A DNA stretch of 64,000 nucleotides from Streptomyces sp. SirexAA-E (GTDB lineage Bacteria > Actinomycetota > Actinomycetes > Streptomycetales > Streptomycetaceae). Position numbers and translations under genes: made by a program. Shown piece by piece: positions 8,021-15,448 of this stretch. The DNA lies in the NCBI RefSeq assembly GCF_000177195.2, contig NC_015953.1, positions 2,356,001 through 2,420,000 on the forward strand. Reading direction: 5' to 3'. A model generated the notes under the pieces. It searched no databases. It saw nothing but the letters and a program-made list of their open reading frames with translations, and was not told the origin of the DNA. The first letter of the stretch is position 1; each line of letters starts with the position of its first letter.

Positions 8021-9152
8021 TCAAGCGACATTCGCCCTGGTGACGACTTCGCGTAGGCGCTCGTCGGCGACGTGCTTGTTCCGCCAGATGATGTACCGGT
8101 GGATCATGCTCCCCTGCTCCTTGTGGCTGGCATGGTCAGTGCCGTCGAGAGCGAAGTAGCGCAGGGCGGTGAACTGGGCCTCGATCCGGTTCAGCCAGGA
8201 GCTGTTGGTCGGGGTGTAAGCGATCTCGACATTGTTAGCTCCGCCCACGTCCCGACCCGCTGGCACCGCTTCGTCGTCAGGTGCGGCGAGTAGTTGTCGG
8301 CCACAATCGCGATCCGCACGTCCATCGGGTGCAGCGAGCGCAGGTAGCGGCAGAACTCCAGGAACTTCGACCGGTTCTTGGTCATCTTGATGTGCCCATA
8401 GAGCTGGTCCTTGCCAAGATCGTATACGGCGAACAGGTGCCGCACCCCGTGCGGGCGGGTGTAGGTCGCCCGCCGGCGGGGCCTCGGCTCGCTGTCGGGG
8501 TCCTTGTGCCGGCCACCGCGCTCCGCCCACTGCTGGCCCGGGTGGGGCTGGAGGTTGAGCGGCCCGAACTCATCTATGCAAACAACGACTTCGGGCTCGT
8601 CCTCCTCGGGGATGACCTCGCCGTCGGCGATCGCGTAGAGGTGCTCGACGCGGGCCTTCTTCGTGGCGTAGTCGGGATCGCGGGAGGTCTTCCAGGTCTT
8701 CACGCGTTGAAAGGAGACGCCCCCCTCGCGAAGCAGGACCCGAAGGCCCTCGTGGCTGATGTCGTCGACCACCCCTCGGCGACCAGGAAGTCGGCCAGCT
8801 TGGCCAGGCTCCAGGCCGAGAACGGCAGGCCGTGCTCGGCTGGCTTGGACTTCGCGATCTTCTTGATCTCCCGGCGTTCGGGCAGCGTGAACGTCCTCGG
8901 CCGCCCGCCCTTGTATTTCGGGTAGAGCGAGTCGAAGCCGTCGGCACTGAAGTTGTGGATCACGTCGCGGACCCGGTCCGCGCTGGTGAATGTGACCTCG
9001 GCGATCTTCGCCACGGGCATGCGCTGGGCGGACAGCAGAACCATCTGGGCCCGGCGCCAGGTCACCACGGACCCGGTGCCCCGGCGGACGATCCGCAGCA
9101 GCCGTCTGCCCTCGTCGTCATCGATCTCACGGACCTGCACGCGTTCAGCCAC
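8021..9152 (-). pseudogene. IS630-family transposase with two frameshifts
   Basis: Three consecutive frames together give a full-length transposase. From GTG 9152 an HTH region (RRAQMVLLSAQRMPVAKIAE, then FTSADRVRDVIHNF) runs to about 8770. A one-base loss at a GGGG run then moves the frame; the middle part (VVVCIDEFGPLNLQPHPGQQW; VRIAIVADNYSPH) holds two catalytic Asp residues. A second one-base loss near 8250 shifts into the last part (YTPTNSSWLNRIEAQFTALR), with the catalytic Glu. All catalytic blocks remain recognisable, so decay is recent, but no single frame encodes the enzyme. Confidence 0.88.
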
Positions 9153-9255
9153 GTGATCATTCTGACGGTCCGGTGCCGCCTGGCACAGCAACCGGGCGGC
9201 ACGTCACACGGGGCGAACCTTGTCTGATGCGGCACCTAGCCAGTAAGACGACGTC

Positions 9256-9650
9256 TCAATTGGTGAGGTGTCGTCGAATGAACGGCGCCGTTCCCAGGAC
9301 GAGTGCGGCGAAGACCGCCAGTCGTTGAAGGCCGGGCTCAGCGGCGAGGTTGCTGTGCTGGATGCCATAGACCGCGTACCAGTTGGGGCGAGGTCGGTCG
9401 CCATGATGACGCAGGCGAGGTCGGTTCCTCGGCGTTTGCCGTAGATCAGGAGCACGCCGGCGAGCGCGTCGAACAGTGCCAGCGACGACCAGTAGAGGTT
9501 GAGCCACCCTGGCGCCCAGTCGTAGGAGTGCAGTCCGTGGCTGAGGAGGTCGGTGACGTGAGCGAAAGCGCCGACGAAGAGCAGGACGGCTGCGATGATG
9601 CAGACCGATATGACCGTCCAGCGCGGGGCGTGGTGCATCCATTCGGTCAT
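9256..9650 (-). pseudogene. Four-helix membrane protein, frameshifted IS passenger
   Basis: Starts at ATG 9650 with TEWMHHAPRWTVISVCI. Membrane segments are VISVCIIAAVLLFVGAFA, a stretch around LNLYWSSLALFDALAGVLL, and after the frameshift LQRLAVFAALVLGTAPF. The frame changes by one base near 9390 (LACVIMATDLAP continues as NWYAVYGIQHSN), after which it runs to the stop at 9256, inside the left terminal repeat. The unbroken protein would be about 130 residues. I do not recognise the family. It is carried within the IS5-family element, downstream of and parallel to the transposase. Confidence 0.6.
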
Positions 9651-9681
9651 GCTGTGGATCGTCCCACGCGGGCGCTGTCTG

Positions 9682-10478
9682 TCAGGCTGCCAGCCTGCGG
9701 TAGCAGATGAGGGTGCAGGCGATGGCGGTGAAGGCCAGGAAATGCTGGGCCTTGCGCTCGTAGCGGCGGTGCAGGCGGCGGCAGCCGCCCAGCCAGGACA
9801 TCGTGCGCTCGATCGTCCAGCGATGCCGGCCAAGCCTCGTGGAGGATTCGACGACTCTGCGGGCGATGCGGTGACGGATGCCGCGCGAGCGGAGCCATCG
9901 ACGCAGGTGGTCGTAGTCGTATCCCTTGTCCGCGTGGAGCTTGGCGGGCCGTCGCCGCCGGGGGCCGCGACGCGAACGGGTCGGCGGAATGCCGCGCACC
10001 AGCGGCTCAAGCGCCTGGCTGTCATGGAGGTTCGCGCCGGAGATCGCGACGGAGATGGGCAGACCGGTCCGCTCAGTGATCAAGTGGATCTTCGAGCCTT
10101 TCTTGCCCCGGTCGACAGGATTCGAACCTGTCAGCTCCCCCCTTTCAGGGCCCGCATGTTCACCGAGTCGATCGCGCAGCGCGACCAGTCCAAGCCGCCT
10201 CGCGAGCCCAGCTCGTCAAGGACGACGCGGTGCAACTTGGCCCAGACCCGGGCGGCACTCCACTCGCTGAAACGCCGGTGCGCGGTCGGTCCCGACGGAC
10301 CGAAGACCGGCGGCAGCTGCCGCCAGGTGCAGCCAGTCGTGGCCACGAAGATGATCGCGGCCAGTACTTCGCGGTCCCCGTACCTGCGCCGGCCGCCGCC
10401 CTGCGGTCGAGTCGGAGCAGGCGGGGCCACCCGCTGGAACAGCTCCCACAGCCCATCCGGCACCATGCGCTCGACCAT
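9682..10478 (-). CDS. IS5-family transposase (two frames, -1 frameshift)
   Basis: OrfA starts at ATG 10478 (VERMVPDGLWELFQRV) and contains GDREVLAAIIFVATTGCTWR and DWSRCAIDSVNMRALKGG with the first catalytic Asp. OrfB continues in the -1 frame as ELTGSNPVDRGKKGSK, ITERTGLPISVAISGANLHD, LHADKGYDYDHLR (second Asp) and the Glu block HRWTIERTMSWLGGCRRLHR, ending at 9682. The junction is an AAAGGGGGG run at about 10137-10146. Slipping back one base there gives the expected KGGELTG, so this looks like programmed -1 frameshifting. The TTCGAACCTG string near 10120 is part of this coding sequence, not a tRNA. Confidence 0.85.
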
Positions 10479-10526
10479 CACCACACAGCGCAGACTACTC
10501 AACCCACCAAATGAGACGTCCTCTAA

Positions 10527-11300
10527 GGGGGCTGCTGTGGCGAGGATTCTTGAGCGGATGGTTGCCGGAGGTGCCGTCGCGGCCAGAACCTCTCGGTCGG
10601 CGTCGCCACGGCGACCGAGAGGTTCTGGCCGCGATCGTGTTCGTCGCGACCTCCGGGCTGCACATGGAAGCAGCTACTGGCAGCTTCGTTCGGGGCGTGT
10701 TTCGCGCGACGGCCCATCGTCGGTTCGCTGAGTGGATGAAGGCCAGAGTGTGGGCCCAGCTCCACCGCCTATTCCTCGACGAGCTCGGCTCCCGAGGCGA
10801 TCTATCTGGACTGGTCGCGCGGTGCGCGACCGTCTCGGTCACCGTGCGGGCCGTGAAAAGGGGGACATGGCAGGTCCGAATCCTGTCGACCGGGCAAGTA
10901 CGGCTCGAAGATCAAATCGATCAACGAGCGGACCGGTCTGCCCCTGCCCGTCGGAATCTCCGGTGCCAACGTCCACGACAGTCAAGCGCTGACCCCACTC
11001 ATTAAGGGCATACCCCCGATCCGGTGCCGCCGCAGCCCTCGGCGGCGCAAGGCCGGCAAGCTTCACTGCGACAAAAACTACGATTACCGCCACCTGAGGC
11101 AATAGTTGTCACTGCGCGGCATCCCGCACCGCAAGTGCGTCGAAACCTCACATCGGCTGGGCCGAGACCGCTAGACCATCGGACGGACCATGGCCTGGCT
11201 CGCGGGCTGCCGCCGACTCCACCGCCGCTACAAGCGCAAAGCCGAGTACTTCCTCGCCTTTACCCTCGTCTACTACCACAGAATCACCAAATGAACTGAC
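10527..11300 (+). pseudogene. Decayed IS5-family transposase in opposite orientation
   Basis: A relative of the neighbouring IS5 element lies head to head with it on the plus strand. Recognisable stretches are GDREVLAAIVFVATSGLHME, ATAHRRFAEWMKARVWAQLH and LFLDELGSRGDLSG. Further fragments in other frames correspond to the DDE C-terminus (PHRLGRDR-like and RRYKRKAEYFLAFT), with several frameshifts and stops. Its 3' end carries ATCACCAAATGAACTGAC (about 11283-11300), a degraded version of the neighbour's terminal repeat. No passenger gene lies between transposase and repeat here, unlike the neighbour. Confidence 0.75.
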
Positions 11301-11835
11301 TTGTGGGGAAGGGCATGCCACCGCCGGCCGACGAGAGCTAAAGCCAACGGACAGGCTGGTGGTTCACCAACAACCCCTGGCTGCTGTTCACTGAAGTGGG
11401 GGTCATGTCGTCGTGGTGCCGCGAGGCCATGCTGGCGGGGTGTCGGGGCAGACTGCACGATCCGTACCCTCGGCGCCTCCAGGGCGGGGAGACGAGTGCC
11501 TCGACAATCCCGAGGTGCAGTCGGGGCGCGGGCTGCCGTTGGTCGCTTGCTCGCACCACGGTGGCGGGTCACGGGGGTAGCACCGGTCGGCAAACAAGTG
11601 CGCTGCTGGGTTCCGCCTCGGCACGAGAAGATGCTATGGCAGGCCGAAAAAGTTACTGGTCGGGGCTCTAGCAGCCGACGTTGCACCTACCCTGGGAGGG
11701 AGTTGATCGCCTGCGACCCGATCGTCCGGTTTCGATGTACTGCCGAACACTTTGTCACCGGATCAGACACGCCGGAACAGGGGGCGGCCTGGCGGCATAT
11801 CAACTCGGACAAGAACGTTCGAGAGCGGGTGGGGC
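11301..11835. other. Non-coding or scrambled stretch, no gene recognised
   Basis: About 535 bp between the decayed IS5 copy and the HsdM-like remnant. Open frames exist on both strands but none has a recognisable domain, consistent codon bias or ribosome site. It looks like residue of earlier rearrangements. Confidence 0.4.
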
Positions 11836-12063
11836 ATGGCGACGGAGCGCGAGCACATCGGGGCGAGCGGGCCCGAAAGCCACTGGACTGCAAACGGAAT
11901 CTGCCGACGCTGGCAGCGGTTCTTCGAACAGAAGCCGAGCCTAAGAGGGTTGCTCCGGCTGGAGTTCACCGAGCACATCGCATATCTACTCTTCCTCAAA
12001 CTCGACCACGAGCGAGTCCAGGCGCAGAGGAGCTTTCAGGTCGTGCTCAACTCGCACAGCTGA
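11836..12063 (+). pseudogene. Possible HsdM N-terminal remnant
   Basis: A 75-codon frame from ATG 11836 ending TGA. Its C-terminal half, LEFTEHIAYLLFLKLDHERVQ, resembles the N-terminal helical domain of type I DNA methyltransferase subunits, where a YLTELTYLLFLKM-like helix is typical. The methyltransferase domain is missing and the frame stops 65 bp before the AIPR gene. It may be the stub of an earlier restriction locus replaced by the present defence genes. The match is short, so this call is tentative. Confidence 0.35.
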
Positions 12064-12127
12064 CGCTCGTTCCCTATGCCGCCCTCTTTCGCCGCTCTCG
12101 CTCCCCATTAGGCTTACAGGAAAGCTC

Positions 12128-14278
12128 ATGAACGCGACTCCCCAGCAGCCCGTCGTGCCTGCCCCGGTCCGTCAGACCGCGCGCGCCTTCGACATGACGT
12201 ACTCCGGCCTCATCGACATGAGTGACTTCGGGAACCGGCCGCCTGACAAGATCCAGCCAGCGTTCCGCTCCCGCGCTCTGGCAGCGCATGCCGTGCGCAT
12301 CATGACCGGGTGGACCCCCGAGCAGGCGGCCGACTGCGTCATCGACGGTGGCCAGGACCAAGGGATCGACGCCATAGCCATCGACGAGGCGAACGCGCAC
12401 GTCTACCTCGTGCAGGCAAAGTGGAGCCCTGAAGGGACGGCCAAGGCGGACGAGACCGCTGTGCACAAGCTCTTCGCAGGACTTACCCTCATCGACTCCG
12501 GGGAATCCGCCCAGTTCAACCCCCGTGGACAGATACTCGCCAAGCGGGCACACGACCTGATTGGCGAGAAAAGCACTCGAATCACCCAGGTGATCGCCCT
12601 AATGGGCGTCAAGCCGCCTTCGCCGGGTGTGCTGCAGGTCATCAAGAATGGCGAGAACGAGTTCAACTCCCACGGCGAATACGTCGATCACCGCTTCCTG
12701 CATGCCCCCGGCGTCCACGCCCTGGTGTTGAAGGACCAGCAGAGCGAGCCCGTCACGCTGACAGCGACGCTCCACCCCTGGTTCAGCGTGTCCTCGCCCT
12801 ACCTCTCCTACGAAGGCGTCATACAAGCCGAAGAAGTCGCGGCATGGGCGGAGCACGGCAATGCACTGTTCGCCCGCAACATCCGCGATCCGCTGGGGCT
12901 CACCCCCATCAACAAGGAACTGCTGAACACACTCGTCAGCGAGCCGTCCCACTTCTGGTACTTCAACAACGGCATCACCGTCCTGTGCGATTCCTTCGAA
13001 GCAGTCCCCGGATCGCAGAAGTTCCCCGAGCGCCATCCCGTCCGCATCACCGCCAAAGGCGCAAGTGTCGTGAACGGCGCCCAGACGGTGCGTTCCGTCA
13101 TCGACGCAGCCGAGCAGTCCGATGAAGCGGGGCTCGCTCAGGTCACCGTCCGGTTCATCGTCACCGGCGGCGACACCGATTTCGCCAACCGCACAACCCA
13201 GGCCACCAACCGGCAGAACCACATCACCGAGCGTGACCGGATCGCGCTCGAGCCCGTTCAGGCGGTGCTCATCAAGGAGTTCCGTGCAGAACTGGGCCTC
13301 GTGTACAGCGTGCGCCGCAGCGAACTCGAACCCCAGGACGACGAGGGCTGCTCCGTCGTGGAAGCCACGTGCGCGCTCGCCTGTGCCCACAGCGGCAGCC
13401 GGTTCGCGGCCCGGCTCGTCGCGTCCGGCACCACCGATGTGCTGTGGGAACGAGGCGGCAGCGGCATCTACGACCTCCTCTTCCGGTCCGTGCCCAGCGT
13501 GTACGAGACCTGGAACGCCGTGAACGTCCTGCGGGCGGTGCGCACGGCGCTGCGTGCGGAACGCGAACAGTACGCCGGACGCGCAGCCGCCGTCATCGAC
13601 GACGGCACGTTCCTCATCACCCACCTGGTGTTCCGGCAGCTCCTCGCCCAGGACGCCGGCATGGGCGAGCCGGACCAGTCTCTCACCTGGGCCACCGAAG
13701 CCAAGAAGCAGGTGCCCGACCTGGTCAAGCATGTCATCCCGGCTCTAGTGCAGGCTCTGGATGGAGTGGGAACCCGGTCGAGCCTGCAGCGCGTGTGCGC
13801 TGATCCGGGGCAAGCCGCCGACCTCGTGACCGCGGCCCTGGCAGCCCTCGAAGGCGACGGAGCCGAGGATGCCGCCGCGCAGTACCGGCGCGAGCAGAAT
13901 AAAACTCGCAAGCGCCGCAGACCCAACGCGGTGCACGTCATCGTCGACAAGGGCGCTCTGGAGGAAGGAGCACCGCTGCATCTGGCCCTGTACCTGCAGC
14001 CGGAGAAGGATGCGCTCGCCTCATGGCTCGACTCGAACCCGCGGCGGGCACTCGCGAAATGGACCAACACCAATCGGGCACGCCCGATCGTCTGGGCCGC
14101 CGACGGCAACGCTTACTCGCCCAGCGGTCTCATCGCACGGATGTGGGAGCTGGCCGAGTGGGAAGGGCGCCCCGTCTCGAACCAGGGCACCGCCCGCTGG
14201 GCCACCCGGGACGGAGAGACCCTCGCCATCCTCGCCCGGCGGCTGCTCAACAGCATGGAGGACGAGCAAAACGAGTGA
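12128..14278 (+). CDS. AIPR-family abortive infection protein with nuclease-like N-terminus
   Basis: A 716-residue protein starting at ATG 12128 behind AGGAAA. Residues about 65-100 carry a restriction-endonuclease-like core (GGQDQGIDAIAID, then VYLVQAKWS), fitting a PD-(D/E)XK site with Asp and QxK. Residues about 276-320 have the hallmark AIPR motifs HFWYFNNGITVLCD and KGASVVNGAQTVRSV, followed by ATNRQNHI. AIPR proteins are linked to abortive phage resistance; by family it would cleave nucleic acid during infection and act in the cytoplasm. The C-terminal 250 residues are less conserved. It is convergent with the hsdR-metallopeptidase genes and probably transcribed alone. Confidence 0.85.
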   Translation: MNATPQQPVVPAPVRQTARAFDMTYSGLIDMSDFGNRPPDKIQPAFRSRALAAHAVRIMTGWTPEQAADCVIDGGQDQGIDAIAIDEANAHVYLVQAKWSPEGTAKADETAVHKLFAGLTLIDSGESAQFNPRGQILAKRAHDLIGEKSTRITQVIALMGVKPPSPGVLQVIKNGENEFNSHGEYVDHRFLHAPGVHALVLKDQQSEPVTLTATLHPWFSVSSPYLSYEGVIQAEEVAAWAEHGNALFARNIRDPLGLTPINKELLNTLVSEPSHFWYFNNGITVLCDSFEAVPGSQKFPERHPVRITAKGASVVNGAQTVRSVIDAAEQSDEAGLAQVTVRFIVTGGDTDFANRTTQATNRQNHITERDRIALEPVQAVLIKEFRAELGLVYSVRRSELEPQDDEGCSVVEATCALACAHSGSRFAARLVASGTTDVLWERGGSGIYDLLFRSVPSVYETWNAVNVLRAVRTALRAEREQYAGRAAAVIDDGTFLITHLVFRQLLAQDAGMGEPDQSLTWATEAKKQVPDLVKHVIPALVQALDGVGTRSSLQRVCADPGQAADLVTAALAALEGDGAEDAAAQYRREQNKTRKRRRPNAVHVIVDKGALEEGAPLHLALYLQPEKDALASWLDSNPRRALAKWTNTNRARPIVWAADGNAYSPSGLIARMWELAEWEGRPVSNQGTARWATRDGETLAILARRLLNSMEDEQNE

Positions 14279-14637
14279 CGGACGAGAACACGGGGTTTCG
14301 AGCTGAGACGCGCCCCGTCCTTTGCGGTGACAAATGAATGCCACGTATCGCAAACAAGGCGTCGCCATCGTGCCAGCGTGGCCCGGCGGGGCCCCGACGT
14401 CACCAGGCCGCGCCGCGTCGGCGCGCTGGGCCCGGCGCGCCACGCGGGAAAGCCTGTCCCCCCGCGAGCGCCCGGCCCGGACCATCGCCGGCGGCGACTT
14501 CGGCGGCCCGGACCAGCTCGTCCTCCGCTGGATCCCGCCTGGACGTCCGACCGCTGGTGGATCCTCTCCGGCCCCAGCGGTTCGGCGGGCTTCACCCTCC
14601 GCGCCGACCAGTTGTGCCGCCATGAAGAGAGCCCCCT
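14279..14637. other. Gap between convergent defence genes
   Basis: About 360 bp between the AIPR gene and the metallopeptidase gene. Some frame fragments look protein-like (DQLVLRW, then after a shift SDRWWILSGPSGSAGF), perhaps relics of a lost small gene, but no intact coding sequence or clear terminator could be assigned. Confidence 0.35.
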
Positions 14638-15444
14638 TCAGCGCAGGTCTCCCATCCACATTCGCCGCCCCACCTCGTCGAGCTCGGCCCGCCGGGCCGC
14701 GTACTCGGGCAGGGCCAGGCCCAGGAGCCGCCAGAAGGCGTCCCCGTGGTCCGGAACCCGGACGTGTGCGAGTTCGTGCGCGATGACGTAGTCGACCAGG
14801 TGCATGGGCAGCTGGAAGAGCGGCCAGCCCAAGGCCATCAGCCCCGGCCCGCCCTCGCGCGCATCCGGCCGGTACGATCCCCAGCGGTCTTGGAGGTCGC
14901 GCACCTCCAGCTGCGGTTCGGCCACCGCCATGCGAGCCGCCCATGGCTGAAACCGGTTGACGGCCCAGGCGCGGCCGACCCGGGCGTACCAGTCGACGAG
15001 GGCCGCCCGCCCCGCCGGTGGATGCTCGGCGAGATGCTCGGCCATCACGAGCCGCCCAGCCACCAGCCGCACCCGGCCGTCCTCGGAGGAGCCGTCGGAG
15101 ATCGCCAGTCGGTAGGTCCTGCCCAGGTAGCGGAACACCTCTCCGTCGGCCAAGTGCTTGGCCGGATGCAGGGACCTGGTCCGCTCCCGCTCGCCGAGCT
15201 TGGTCACCAGCCAACGGCGGTGGGCCCGGACGAAGTCCTCGGCCTCCTCCGCCGTGCGGTCCGGCGGAGTGTGCAGGGTCAACGTGGCGTCGGGCTCCAC
15301 GGTCAGCGCGAACCGCTTGCGCCGGGGGTGGGCACGGACCCGCAGCGAAAACCCGTCGACGTCGATCGACGCGCCCCCCGGGAGGGAGACGTCTGCCGGG
15401 GTGTCCCAGCTACTGTCGGCGTGCTTCTCGGCGGGTGCGGTCAC
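14638..15444 (-). CDS. YgjP-like (DUF45) zinc metallopeptidase
   Basis: A 268-residue protein starting at GTG 15444 behind GAGGAG located within the last codons of hsdR, four bases from the hsdR stop. The zinc site is DYVIAHELAHVRVPDHGDAFW (residues about 217-237): HExxH plus a distal His. DLQDRWGSYRPD just upstream corresponds to the family's conserved RWGSC-like segment, here with Tyr in place of Cys. The N-terminal half (VRAHPRRKRFALTVEPD) matches the YgjP fold. Members are very often encoded beside type I restriction hsdR genes; the substrate is unknown. The tight spacing implies co-transcription with hsdR. No signal peptide is seen, so it should be cytoplasmic. Confidence 0.85.
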   Translation of the reverse strand: MTAPAEKHADSSWDTPADVSLPGGASIDVDGFSLRVRAHPRRKRFALTVEPDATLTLHTPPDRTAEEAEDFVRAHRRWLVTKLGERERTRSLHPAKHLADGEVFRYLGRTYRLAISDGSSEDGRVRLVAGRLVMAEHLAEHPPAGRAALVDWYARVGRAWAVNRFQPWAARMAVAEPQLEVRDLQDRWGSYRPDAREGGPGLMALGWPLFQLPMHLVDYVIAHELAHVRVPDHGDAFWRLLGLALPEYAARRAELDEVGRRMWMGDLR

Positions 15445-15448
15445 CCGC

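Larger units (their letters stand above)
7291..9236 (-). mobile_element. IS630-family element carrying an HTH gene
   Basis: Terminal inverted repeats are seen directly: GTGCCGCATCAGACAA at 7291-7306 and its exact inverse at 9220-9235. Similarity continues inward to about 27 bp with three mismatches. Each end is bordered by TA (7289-7290 and 9237-9238), the target duplicated by IS630/Tc1 elements. Inside are the transposase on the minus strand (8021-9152, frameshifted) and, between its 3' end and the left repeat, an unrelated HTH protein gene on the plus strand (7352-7981). No internal copy of the terminal repeat separates the two, so the gene is within the element as it stands. Confidence 0.85.
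9247..10523 (-). mobile_element. IS5-family (IS1031-like) element with a membrane-protein passenger
   Basis: A 1277-bp insertion. The left end GACGACGTCTCAATTGGTG (9247 on) and the inverse of the right end GAGGACGTCTCATTTGGTG (to 10523) form about 24-bp imperfect terminal repeats with four mismatches. Both ends are flanked by TAA (9244-9246 and 10524-10526), a 3-bp duplication matching the TNA target of the IS1031 group. The transposase is on the minus strand (9682-10478). Downstream of it, in the same orientation and still inside the repeats, lies a membrane-protein gene (9256-9650). Only 7 bp separate this element from the TA flank of the preceding IS630 element. Confidence 0.88.

Noticed and set aside
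10115..10135. TTCGAACCTG with flanking complementary bases, resembling a tRNA T arm
   Set aside because: It is part of the IS5 transposase coding sequence (ELTGSNPVDRGKKG on the minus strand) and no acceptor, D or anticodon arm surrounds it.
14021..15214. 397-residue open frame overlapping the AIPR end and the metallopeptidase gene
   Set aside because: It crosses two real genes in a different frame and has skewed Ala/Gly/Arg composition without motifs.
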